This document shows, piece by piece, positions 14,488 through 22,332 of a stretch of 36,786 bases of DNA. The translations under genes were made by a program, and so were the position numbers. Within the stretch, counting starts at the first letter, position 1. Every line of letters begins with the position of its first letter. Source of the DNA: Novosphingobium panipatense (GTDB lineage Bacteria; Pseudomonadota; Alphaproteobacteria; Sphingomonadales; Sphingomonadaceae); assembly GCF_002149965.1 (NCBI RefSeq), contig NZ_MSQB01000039.1, forward strand, positions 1-36,786, given 5' to 3'. Under the pieces are notes generated by a model. It worked only from the letters and a program-made list of their open reading frames with translations, searched no databases and was not told the DNA's origin.

Positions 14488-16254
14488 TCAAGCGTTGACC
14501 TGCCGGATCATCGGCGCCTGACCCCGCCAGTTGTCCATCCAGTCGAGCACGTCGTCGTAGGGCATCGGCTTGCAGATCCCGTAGCCCTGCCCGGCGTTGC
14601 AGCCGAGCGAGACCAGCAGTTCCTGCGTTTCCGGCGTTTCCACGCCTTCGGCCACGAGGGGAATACCCAGGCTTTCGCAGAGCACCACGAGGCTGTTGAC
14701 CAGTGATTGGTCGAAGCGGTTTTCGGTAAAGCGGGAGATGAACGAACGGTCGATCTTGATCTCGCTGATCGCGAATTCGCGCAAGTAGCCGAACGAGGTG
14801 AAACCGGCGCCGAAATCGTCGATCGAAAGCGGGATGCGGTGTTCGTGCAGGCGCTCGATCACCCGCTTCGCCTGGGAAGGGTTGGTGATCAGCGCGGTCT
14901 CGGTCAGTTCAAGCGTCACGCGTTCGGGCGCGATGCGGTGGCATTCGATCAGTTCCACCACGCTGTCCACGAAAGTCGGGCGTTCGAGCATCCGGGCGGA
15001 GACGTTGATGGCGATGGAGGCGCCGTCCACCTTGTCCTGGATCCGCGCGAACTGCGCGAGCACGGTGTCCAGGCACTGGTTGGTGAAGGTCTCCAGCAGC
15101 GGCGACTGCTCGACCGTGCGGATCAGCTGGTCGGCGGGAATATTGCCGCTGCGCGGATGGCGCCAGCGCACCAGCGCCTCGAAGCCGAGCACGCGGCCGT
15201 CGCGCAGGTCCACCTTGGGCTGCCAGTGCCATTCCAGCGCATCGTGGGAAATGGCCTGGTCGATTTCCTCCAGCATGTCCTTGGGGTCGAAGGCCGGGGC
15301 GGCGGGCAGGTTCTCGCGGCTGGTCACCAGCTTGTCGAGCCCGCGCTTGGCGGCATACATGGCATCGTCGGCGGCGGAGAGCAGGCCGGTGGGCGCATAG
15401 CCGCGCTGCGGGCACATGGCGATGCCGATGGAGGCGCCCACGTGCAGGATGCGGTTCTCGTGGACGATCGGCTGTTCGATCACGCGTGCCAGCTTTCCGG
15501 CGAGCCCGGTGGCGGTTTCATAGTCCGGCACGTCCTGCAGCAGCAGCGCGAACTCGTCTCCGCCGAGGCGCGCCACCGTATCGACCTCGCGCAAGTGGCC
15601 GCGCAGGCGGCGGCCGATGGTGGTGAGCACGACATCGCCCGCCGCATGGCCGAAGCTGTCGTTGATTTCCTTGAAGCGATCGAGGTCGATCATCATCACC
15701 GCGAAAGAGCTGCCGTTGCGGCGTGCCCGGGCGCAGGCCTGCCCCAGGCGGTCGAACAGCAGGGTGCGATTGGGCAGGTCGGTCAGCGGGTCGTGCAGGC
15801 TGCGATGGGTCAGTTCCTCCTCGGTACGGCGCAGGTCCTGTCGGTACTTGCGCCAGGCGATGCCTTCCTCGACCGAGGCGGCCACGCGTTCGGGCGAGAG
15901 GGCGCGCTTGGTGAGGTATTCGGTCATGCCGGCCTTGATCGAATCCGCCGCGATCTGTTCGTCCGCATTGCCGGTGACGGCCACGATCGGGCAGTCCTGA
16001 TCCACTTCGGCGCGGATCGTCGGCACCAGATCCCGCCCGTCGCCGTCGGACAGTCCGAAGTCGAGGAAGACGATGTCCAGCGAAGGCTCGGCGTGACGGA
16101 TGATCTGGAGCGCTTCCGCCTGGGAGCAGGCCTCGATCACATTGATGGTGCGGGGGCCGCGCTGGAGCATGCGGATCAGGCGTTCCCGGTCTACATCGTC
16201 GTCGTCCACGACGAGGGCGTGGATTTCGGTCTTGCCGTTGTAATTGTAGTCCAT
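14488..16254 (-). CDS. Response regulator with GGDEF and EAL domains
   Basis: The 588-residue protein has a receiver domain (about 10-128, acidic cluster DDDD at 17-20, phospho-acceptor Asp65), a GGDEF domain with intact GGDEF (231-235) and RxxD inhibitory site five residues before it, and an EAL domain beginning near 330 (EALVR 359-363, then NVSARM, ELTETAL, DDFGAGF, EIKIDRSF, AEGVET). Both catalytic sets look intact, so it may make or degrade cyclic-di-GMP depending on phosphorylation. ATG 16254 has GGAGGG nine bases upstream. It is the last gene of an operon with a single-domain response regulator and a hybrid-free histidine kinase, so that kinase is the likely phosphodonor. Confidence 0.95.
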   Translation of the reverse strand: MDYNYNGKTEIHALVVDDDDVDRERLIRMLQRGPRTINVIEACSQAEALQIIRHAEPSLDIVFLDFGLSDGDGRDLVPTIRAEVDQDCPIVAVTGNADEQIAADSIKAGMTEYLTKRALSPERVAASVEEGIAWRKYRQDLRRTEEELTHRSLHDPLTDLPNRTLLFDRLGQACARARRNGSSFAVMMIDLDRFKEINDSFGHAAGDVVLTTIGRRLRGHLREVDTVARLGGDEFALLLQDVPDYETATGLAGKLARVIEQPIVHENRILHVGASIGIAMCPQRGYAPTGLLSAADDAMYAAKRGLDKLVTSRENLPAAPAFDPKDMLEEIDQAISHDALEWHWQPKVDLRDGRVLGFEALVRWRHPRSGNIPADQLIRTVEQSPLLETFTNQCLDTVLAQFARIQDKVDGASIAINVSARMLERPTFVDSVVELIECHRIAPERVTLELTETALITNPSQAKRVIERLHEHRIPLSIDDFGAGFTSFGYLREFAISEIKIDRSFISRFTENRFDQSLVNSLVVLCESLGIPLVAEGVETPETQELLVSLGCNAGQGYGICKPMPYDDVLDWMDNWRGQAPMIRQVNA

Positions 16255-16299
16255 CGTTCTGGATCCCTCCGAAATGTGACCCCCGACAGGGGATGCTGT

Positions 16300-16770
16300 T
16301 CAATGCGCGGGTGCGGGCAGGTTCTGCGTGGTGGCGTACTTGGTGATGAACTGGGCGAGCCGGGCGAACTGCGGGCCTACCGCCGATTTCACCATGTATC
16401 CGGCGACCTGCTCGTCGTAGGCGCGCGAGCGGTCCTGATCGCGCGAACTGGTGCTGAGGATGAACACGACCGTGCGCTTCAGCTCGGCATCGGCGCGAAG
16501 TTCCTCCAGGAACTGGAAACCGTCCATGTTCGGCATGTTGAGATCCAGCAGGACGATCACCGGCGTCGAGACGTGCTTGCGGGGGTGGTGCCCGCGCAGG
16601 ATCTCCAGCGCCTCGCGGCCGTCCCCCGCGGTCTCGGCGCGGCAGGGCACCTCGTGACGCCGGAAGCTGCGCAGCACGCCTTCCAGCGCGACGTCGTCGT
16701 CATCGACCACCAGCACCGTGCAGTCGAACGGAGGCATGGGGGGCGCGGTCTTCCCGTCTGGTTCAGTCAT
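16300..16770 (-). CDS. Single-domain response regulator (Rcp1-like)
   Basis: This 156-residue protein is only a receiver domain: acidic pocket VVDDDDV (about 21-27), phospho-acceptor Asp76 in LLDLNMPNMDG, Thr/Ser switch in ILSTSS and the conserved Lys in YMVKS. It has no output domain. The VLLDLNMPNMDGFQFLEELR pattern is typical of regulators that pair with phytochrome-like kinases. Its ATG overlaps the last eight bases of the kinase gene, so translation is coupled. It probably relays or buffers phosphate from that kinase, in competition with the REC-GGDEF-EAL protein 45 bases downstream. Confidence 0.92.
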   Translation of the reverse strand: MTEPDGKTAPPMPPFDCTVLVVDDDDVALEGVLRSFRRHEVPCRAETAGDGREALEILRGHHPRKHVSTPVIVLLDLNMPNMDGFQFLEELRADAELKRTVVFILSTSSRDQDRSRAYDEQVAGYMVKSAVGPQFARLAQFITKYATTQNLPAPAH

Positions 16771-18259
16771 CCTCGTTTTCCTTCAGCAGGATCCGGGGCC
16801 AGTGGATTTCGAAGGAGGCGCCGCCGAGCGATCCAGGCGACCTGACCGTCACCATGCCGCCATGGGCATTGATCATGCGCCGGGTGAAGGCGAGGCCCAC
16901 CCCGTCGCCGCTGGTGCCGGGCGAGGCGCGGTGGAACAGCTTGAAGATCCGCTCCTCGTTGCCGGGGGCGATGCCCTGGCCGTCGTCGTCGACGGTGAAG
17001 ACCGAGAAGCGGCCTTCCTCGCGCATGGCGATGCGGATGTGGCCCGTCCCGCTTCCATTCTCATTGCCGCCATGATGCTTCACGGCATTGCCGATGAGGT
17101 TGCGTAGCGAGGTGGCAAGCGGTGCGCGCGGCGCGACGATGTCGCCGCCCTGGAGGTCGATCTCGACCGTGAAGCCATCGGGCACGAGGGCAAGGCCGAG
17201 CGCCTCGTCCACGAGATCGGCGGGGGAGATCGTTTCCCGGTGCCGGTCCTGCACGCCCGCGCGGGCATAGCTGAGGAGATCGTCGATCATCTGCTCGGCG
17301 CGGTCGATGCGCAGGGCGATGCGCTCGAAATTGTGCTCGACGTCCTCCGGCAGGGTGGTTCCGGCCAGATCCTCGCGGATCCAGGTGACGAGGTCGGCTA
17401 TGCCCCGCAGCGGGGAGCGCAAGTCGTGGCTGGCGACATAGGTGAATTCCTCAAGCTGCGCATTGGTCTGCTGGAGCGCGGTCTCGCCGCGCTTGCGCGA
17501 GGAAATGTCGCTGACGATCGCCATGAACATCGGCTGCGCGCCGTTTTCCAGCCGGGTCAGCGCGATCTCTACGGGGATTTCCTGCCCGGAGCGGTGCAGG
17601 CCGGTGAGGTCGCGCCCCGAACCCATCATCCGCGAACTGGGCGCGGCGATGTAGCCCGCGACGTGCTCGCCATGCGGCGCGCGGTAGCGCGGGGGCAGCA
17701 GCATCTCCAGCGGCTGGCCGACCAGTTCCTCGCGGGGGTAGCCGAACTCGGCGGCGAGCGCGGAATTGACCTGGACCACGCGCTGGCGGCTGTCGACCAC
17801 GAGCGCGCCGAGGGGGAGGTTCTCGAAGATCTGGGTGAAGCGCCGCTCGGCGATGGTCTGGCGGGTCAGGCTCTGGAACCACAGGATCGCGCGCTTGTCG
17901 AAGTCTCCGGGCGCGGAAGTCAGTGTCAGTTCGACCGTCTGTTCGATGCCCTCCAGCGCCTTGATCGTGACCACGCGCGACCAGGCCGGGCGGGCCTCCA
18001 CCGGGGCGGCGAAGAACAGGTCCAGCATCTGCTGGAGGATTTCCGCCTCGTCCTGCGGCAGCCAGGCGAAAGCCAGGGTAAGGCGCAGGGCGGCAGGGTC
18101 GGGTTCGCCCAGCAGCGCCGCCAGCGGCTGGTTGGCCCAGGAAATCACGCCCGCCCGGTCGATGATCATCGCGCCGATCGGCGCATGGGTCAGCGCCAGA
18201 TGGACATCGGCTTGATTCTGAAGCGCTACCGTCACGAACCGTTCCCCCGAGAATGCCAA
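16763..18259 (-). CDS. PAS-PAS sensor histidine kinase
   Basis: The 498-residue protein contains two PAS domains (about 18-130 and 140-255, the second ending in the PAC-like PMFMAIVSDISSRKRGE), a HisKA helix with the phospho-acceptor His278 in YVASHDLRSPLRG, and an ATPase domain with N-box RNLIGNAVKHHG, DDDGQGI and GDGVGLAF. There are no membrane segments, so it senses a cytosolic cue such as redox, ligand or light via the PAS domains; no cofactor Cys of a LOV domain is seen. The start is either TTG 18259 or GTG 18235, the latter with GGGGGA upstream. It is the first gene of the three-gene signalling operon. Confidence 0.93.
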   Translation of the reverse strand: MAFSGERFVTVALQNQADVHLALTHAPIGAMIIDRAGVISWANQPLAALLGEPDPAALRLTLAFAWLPQDEAEILQQMLDLFFAAPVEARPAWSRVVTIKALEGIEQTVELTLTSAPGDFDKRAILWFQSLTRQTIAERRFTQIFENLPLGALVVDSRQRVVQVNSALAAEFGYPREELVGQPLEMLLPPRYRAPHGEHVAGYIAAPSSRMMGSGRDLTGLHRSGQEIPVEIALTRLENGAQPMFMAIVSDISSRKRGETALQQTNAQLEEFTYVASHDLRSPLRGIADLVTWIREDLAGTTLPEDVEHNFERIALRIDRAEQMIDDLLSYARAGVQDRHRETISPADLVDEALGLALVPDGFTVEIDLQGGDIVAPRAPLATSLRNLIGNAVKHHGGNENGSGTGHIRIAMREEGRFSVFTVDDDGQGIAPGNEERIFKLFHRASPGTSGDGVGLAFTRRMINAHGGMVTVRSPGSLGGASFEIHWPRILLKENEDD

Positions 18260-18451
18260 CGATGGCCCCGAAACGGGGGCGGCATCTACCGTGCGACCGG
18301 GAGGTCGTGCGCATTCATGAGCGACGCGGCGATCGGCCTTCCGCGTGATGGTCTAGGGACAGGCCGTTTGCAGGTAACGAAGGAGGCTTTCCGGTTTTGC
18401 CCTTAGTTTTGGGAAGGACGGGGGCGCCGGGCCGGGCGGAGGTGGGGCAGG

Positions 18452-18486
18452 CCCCCTTATCCTCAGCCCGCCCCCCTTATCCTCAG
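18452..18486. repeat. 20-bp tandem duplication at a gene end
   Basis: CCCCCTTATCCTCAG occurs at 18452-18466 and again at 18472-18486 (20-base period). The second copy contains the stop codon of the asparaginase-like gene, so the duplication added a spare copy of its 3' end. Confidence 0.7.
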
Positions 18487-18992
18487 ATGCTGACGAACTT
18501 GCCCGCCTCGCGGTCCTTGCGCACCTTGAGGCCGTTGAACACCGAGCCGTTCATCGTGATCCACACGCCCTCGGGCGCGGACTGGCAGCAGGCGAAGGCC
18601 ATGCCCAGGTTGAAGGTGGCGTCGCTTTCGGCGAAGCGGGCCGGGGCGAGGGCGCCAGTCAGCACCGTGGTCTTGCCGGGCACGTCCGCGAGGACCTTGG
18701 CCGTGTCGGTCATCGTATCGGTGCCGTGGGTGATGACCACATGGGCTTCAGGGGCCGAGGCGACGATGGCGCGGATCGCCGCGCGATCCTCGTCCGTCAG
18801 TTCCAGGCTGTCCTTGCGCATGAGTTCCACCACACGCACCGGATGGGCGACGCGCGCGACCTTGAGCAGTTTCTCGATCACGCTCTCGGCGATCTGGTAT
18901 TCGCTGAGAGCGTCGAAATACTGCTTGTCGAAAGTGCCGCCGGTGGTGACGACGAGGATCGGGGCCAAAGCTGGCGGGGAAGGCTTGTCCAT
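18483..18992 (-). CDS. Short asparaginase-like protein
   Basis: The 169-residue protein matches the N-terminal domain of bacterial L-asparaginases: TTGGTFDKQYF (about 16-26, first catalytic Thr) and VVITHGTDTMTDTAKVL (about 84-100, second catalytic Thr with Asp). The C-terminal domain that completes the active site in the 330-residue enzymes is absent. Such short stand-alone forms are seen in proteobacteria and end much as here (GVWITMNGSVFNG), so it is probably a natural short family member and not a truncation. Asparagine or a related amide is a plausible substrate, but activity is unproven. The ATG at 18992 is unambiguous. Confidence 0.85.
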   Translation of the reverse strand: MDKPSPPALAPILVVTTGGTFDKQYFDALSEYQIAESVIEKLLKVARVAHPVRVVELMRKDSLELTDEDRAAIRAIVASAPEAHVVITHGTDTMTDTAKVLADVPGKTTVLTGALAPARFAESDATFNLGMAFACCQSAPEGVWITMNGSVFNGLKVRKDREAGKFVSI

Positions 18993-19042
18993 GGCCGCCG
19001 TTTCTTATTCCGGCCGCTCCGGGTCAAGCTCTTCCTCTGTTT

Positions 19043-19648
19043 TCACGCCGCTTGCGGGCAGGGACGGCGCGGCCAGTCGATCAGACCGATCAGATTGTCC
19101 ACGAAGGCCTCGCGCTCCTTCAGGGTGGGGCGCCTAGGCTGCATGAGAATGTCGGAGCGATAGCCGACCATCGCCGCCACCGTCACTTGCGTCAGCCTTT
19201 CGGCTTCTTCCGCAGAGAATTCCGTGGCGTAGAATTCAGTCACGCAGCGCCGGAAACGCCAGGGGCCGCGTTCGTAGAACATCTCGTTGATCTCGGGGAA
19301 GCGCTCGCCCTCGCTCACGACCAGGCGGAACAGCTGCACCGAGTTCTCGCGCAGCAGGCATTCCAGGAAGCGCAGGCATGCGCGCCGCAGCGCGGGGAAC
19401 GAGAAGGTCTGCCCGACCAGCACTTCGTTCACGTCCTGCGCGAAGCTGTCCACCTTGTTGTCCACCACTGCCGCGAAGAGTTCCTCCTTCGAGGCGAAAT
19501 GCGCCCAGAGCGTCGCCTTCGAGCCGCCGAGTTCATCCGCGATGGAAGACATGGTGGTGGCGGCATAGCCGCGTTCGAAGAAGGACTTGGTTGCGACCTC
19601 CACGATCGCGGCGCGCTTCTTCGCCTTGTTGAGTTCTCTCTTGCCCAT
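19043..19648 (-). CDS. TetR-family repressor of the efflux operon
   Basis: This 201-residue regulator has an N-terminal TetR HTH (AIVEVATKSFFERGYAATTMSSIADELGGSKATLWAHFASKEELF, about 14-58) and a C-terminal ligand domain of the AcrR type. It is divergent from the three efflux genes, and two identical palindromes lie in the gap, so it very likely represses both itself and the pump until a toxic substrate binds. ATG 19648 is preferred; ATG 19660 would add four residues and leave almost no leader. Neither start has a clear Shine-Dalgarno sequence. Confidence 0.9.
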   Translation of the reverse strand: MGKRELNKAKKRAAIVEVATKSFFERGYAATTMSSIADELGGSKATLWAHFASKEELFAAVVDNKVDSFAQDVNEVLVGQTFSFPALRRACLRFLECLLRENSVQLFRLVVSEGERFPEINEMFYERGPWRFRRCVTEFYATEFSAEEAERLTQVTVAAMVGYRSDILMQPRRPTLKEREAFVDNLIGLIDWPRRPCPQAA

Positions 19649-19664
19649 ACAGTTTGTCATAGTG

Positions 19665-19678
19665 GTACTGGCTAGTAC
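19665..19678. promoter_or_regulatory. TetR operator O1
   Basis: The perfect palindrome GTACT-GGCT-AGTAC lies just upstream of the tetR start. It has the same arms and spacing as O2 at 19721-19734, 56 bases away. Confidence 0.75.
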
Positions 19679-19687
19679 ACTTTTCCG

Positions 19688-19716
19688 TTGACAGGCGCAA
19701 GCCGGACTCCGATAAA
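19688..19716 (+). promoter_or_regulatory. Sigma70-type promoter of the efflux operon
   Basis: A consensus -35 TTGACA (19688-19693) is followed after exactly 17 bases by a -10-like GATAAA (19711-19716). Transcription would begin near 19723, inside operator O2 and only a few bases before the ATG at 19727. Confidence 0.7.
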
Positions 19717-19720
19717 AACT

Positions 19721-19734
19721 GTACTGATGAGTAC
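19721..19734. promoter_or_regulatory. TetR operator O2, covering the start codon
   Basis: GTACT-GATG-AGTAC repeats the O1 arms exactly. The spacer holds the ATG (19727-19729) of the outer-membrane lipoprotein gene, so repressor binding would cover both the start point of transcription and the start codon. Confidence 0.75.
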
Positions 19735-21193
19735 GATCACTATCCCCCGAGTCGCGGCAGCCTCCCTGCTGGCCGCAGGCCTTTCGCTGTCCGCCTGCGC
19801 GGTGCCCGACCTCGGGCCGAAGCCGCAGATGCGGGCTCCCGCAACCCTGGACAGCGCCCAGTCTCTGTCATCGGGCTCGCTCGCTTCCACGACCGATGCC
19901 GCTTGGCCGCAGCAGCAGTGGTGGACCGCTTACGGCGATCCGCAGCTCGACGCGCTCGTGGCCGAGGCACTGGCCGGTTCGCCCGACGTGGCGCAAGCCC
20001 AGGCCCGCATCCTGCAGGCGCGCGGCGCGGCGCAAGTCGCCGGCGCATCGACCTTGCCGACGATCAACGGGCAGGGTTCCGCAGGCGGCACCAAGCAGAG
20101 CTACAACAACGGCATTCCGGCGGAATTCGTTCCCAAGGGCTGGAAAAGCACTGGCGATCTCGCGCTTTCGGGCAATTTCGATCTCGACCTCTGGGGCAAG
20201 TATCGCAAGATGCTGGCCGCTGCGACATCCGAGCAGAAGGCTGCCGAGGCCGATGCCCGCCAGGCCGAGTTGATGATCTCCTCGAACGTGGTCTCCTCCT
20301 ACTTCGACCTGGCCCGCCTGGTGGCGCGCGGCGAGGCGCTGAAGGAAGCGGTGAAGGCGCGCGAGGCGATGGTCACGCTCAGCGACCAGCGCAACCAGCA
20401 GGGGCTCGACAGCGAATTGCCGCTGCGCCAGTCGGAATCGCTGGCCGCCTCGGCGCGTGCGCAGCTTTCGGCCAATAGCGAAGAGATCCTGCTGCGCCGC
20501 CACGCCCTGGCCGCACTGCTGGGCGCAGGGCCGGATCGCGGCCTTTCGATCGCGCCCACCTCCATCGCCAGCCTGCCGGTGACGCCGGTTCCGGCCGATG
20601 CCGGTATCGGCCTCGTCGGTCGCCGTCCCGATATCGTCGCGGCTCGCCTGCGCGCGGAAGGTGCTGGCAAGCGGATCGATGCCGCCAAGGCGGCGTTCCT
20701 GCCGGACATCTCGATCAGCGGACTGTTCGGCCTCCAGTCGCTGGGCCTTTCGAACCTGTTCAAGGACGGTTCCACTTACGGCAATGCGGGCGGGGCGATC
20801 AGCCTGCCGATCTTCCAGGGCGGCCGTCTCAAGGGCGAATATACCAAAGTGCGCGGCGCCTACGATCTGGCCGTGGCGGACTACAACGCCGCCGTGATCG
20901 GCGCGCTCCAGGACGTTGCCGATGCGCTGGCCACCCGCAATGCGGCGGCCGAGCAGGAACAGGCCACGTCGGACGCGCAGGCCAAGTCGTCGCGCGCCTA
21001 TGACATCGCCATGAAGCGCTACAAGGGCGGCCTCGGCAATTACCTCGACGCGCTCAGTGCCGAGACCACCGCGCTCGATGCGCGCCAGGCCGCCGTCGAT
21101 GCCCATTTCCGAACCCTCGCCAGCGAAGTCGCGCTCAAGCGCGCGCTGGGCGGCGGTTACGAAGACAATTCAAGCAAGAAGGCTCCCGAGTAA
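19727..21193 (+). CDS. NodT-type outer-membrane efflux lipoprotein
   Basis: This 488-residue TolC-like outer-membrane factor forms the exit duct of a tripartite pump. It has a lipoprotein signal peptide (1-23) with lipobox LSAC and Cys24 as lipidation site, followed by the two OEP repeats with family motifs such as QWWTAYGDPQLDALVAEAL, SGNFDLDLWGKYRK, LVGRRPDIVAARL and LPIFQGGRLKGEY. The frame is open from 19688, but that TTG is the promoter -35 box; ATG 19727 starts the signal peptide directly and has no Shine-Dalgarno sequence, pointing to a leaderless or nearly leaderless message. Its TAA overlaps the ATG of the adaptor gene. Confidence 0.93.
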   Translation: MSTITIPRVAAASLLAAGLSLSACAVPDLGPKPQMRAPATLDSAQSLSSGSLASTTDAAWPQQQWWTAYGDPQLDALVAEALAGSPDVAQAQARILQARGAAQVAGASTLPTINGQGSAGGTKQSYNNGIPAEFVPKGWKSTGDLALSGNFDLDLWGKYRKMLAAATSEQKAAEADARQAELMISSNVVSSYFDLARLVARGEALKEAVKAREAMVTLSDQRNQQGLDSELPLRQSESLAASARAQLSANSEEILLRRHALAALLGAGPDRGLSIAPTSIASLPVTPVPADAGIGLVGRRPDIVAARLRAEGAGKRIDAAKAAFLPDISISGLFGLQSLGLSNLFKDGSTYGNAGGAISLPIFQGGRLKGEYTKVRGAYDLAVADYNAAVIGALQDVADALATRNAAAEQEQATSDAQAKSSRAYDIAMKRYKGGLGNYLDALSAETTALDARQAAVDAHFRTLASEVALKRALGGGYEDNSSKKAPE

Positions 21194-22332
21194 TGCGTGA
21201 CGAACAGACCAACGAGCAAGGCTCCGGGAGCGTGCTCAACAAGAACAAGCGCAAGCCGCTTCTCGTCGGGCTCGCCATCGGCGTGGCCGTGGTGGGGGTG
21301 CTCTACTTCGCCTATGATGCCTTCATCGGCAGCCGCTCGGTCTCGACCGACAATGCCTATGTCGGCGGCGACAATGCGCAAGTGACCCCGCTGACTTCGG
21401 GCCGGGTCGTCGAAGTGCTCGTCACCGACACCCAGCCCGTCCGCAAGGGCCAGCTGCTGTTCCGCATCGAGGATTCGGACCAGCGCATCGCGCTGGCGCA
21501 GGCGGAAGCCGAACTTGCCGCCGCGCAGCGCCGCTATGGCCAGTCGCTGGCGCAGAACCGCGCGCTCGGCGCGTCTGCGGATGCCAGCGATGCGCAGATC
21601 AACTCGGCCAAGGCCAGCATGGCCTCGGCGGAAGCGACGCTCACCAAGGCGAAGACCGATTTCGCCCGCCGTCAGGCCCTCGTCGGCAGCGGCGCGGTTT
21701 CGGGTGACGAACTGACCACCGCCCGCCAGCAGCTTGCCGCAGCGCAGGCCACCGCGGGCGAGGCGCGCGCCATGCTGGCCCAGATGCAGGCCGCCGCCGT
21801 CAGCGCGCGGCGCCAGGAAGACGCCGCCGTTGCGCTCACCAAGGGCACCACGGACACCACGGCGCCGGAAATCCGCCAGGCCCAGGCCAAGCTCGATCAG
21901 GCGAAGCTCGATCTCGAACGCACCGTGGTGCGCGCGCCGATCGACGGCGTGATCGCCAAGCGCGCGATCCAGGTCGGCCAGAAGGTCCAGGCGGGCGGCG
22001 TGGCGATGACGGTGGTTCCGGTGGGCCATCTCTATGTCGATGCCAACTTCAAGGAAACGCAGCTCGGCAAGGTCCGTCCCGGCCAGAAGGCGACGATCAA
22101 GTCGGACTTCTACGGCGGCGACGTGGTCTATCACGGCAAGGTGATCGGCTTTGCGGGCGGTACGGGCGCGGCTTTCTCGCTGATCCCGGCGCAGAATGCG
22201 ACCGGCAACTGGATCAAGGTGGTGCAGCGCCTGCCGGTTCGCATCGAGCTTGATCCCAAGGAACTTCAGGAACACCCGCTGCGGATCGGCCTGTCGATGG
22301 ATGCCGAGATCGAACTGACGGACGCCGACTGA
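21193..22332 (+). CDS. HlyD/EmrA-type membrane fusion protein
   Basis: This 379-residue periplasmic adaptor has one N-terminal membrane helix (about 19-43, LLVGLAIGVAVVGVLYFAYDAFIG), the beta-barrel/lipoyl start DNAYVGGDNAQVTPLTSGRVVEVLVTDTQPVRKGQLLFRIED, a long alpha-hairpin coiled coil rich in Ala and Gln (about 95-245), the returning lipoyl half APIDGVIAKRAIQVGQKVQAG and a final beta domain. This is the EmrA/HlyD layout that links an MFS pump to an outer-membrane factor. Start and stop codons overlap the neighbouring genes by 1 base each, so the three proteins are made in a coupled way. Confidence 0.95.
   Translation: MRDEQTNEQGSGSVLNKNKRKPLLVGLAIGVAVVGVLYFAYDAFIGSRSVSTDNAYVGGDNAQVTPLTSGRVVEVLVTDTQPVRKGQLLFRIEDSDQRIALAQAEAELAAAQRRYGQSLAQNRALGASADASDAQINSAKASMASAEATLTKAKTDFARRQALVGSGAVSGDELTTARQQLAAAQATAGEARAMLAQMQAAAVSARRQEDAAVALTKGTTDTTAPEIRQAQAKLDQAKLDLERTVVRAPIDGVIAKRAIQVGQKVQAGGVAMTVVPVGHLYVDANFKETQLGKVRPGQKATIKSDFYGGDVVYHGKVIGFAGGTGAAFSLIPAQNATGNWIKVVQRLPVRIELDPKELQEHPLRIGLSMDAEIELTDAD

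Noticed and set aside
14707..16845. 712-residue plus-strand frame
   Set aside because: Antisense to the REC-GGDEF-EAL and response regulator genes; His/Gln/Asp-rich pattern is a GC-codon artefact.
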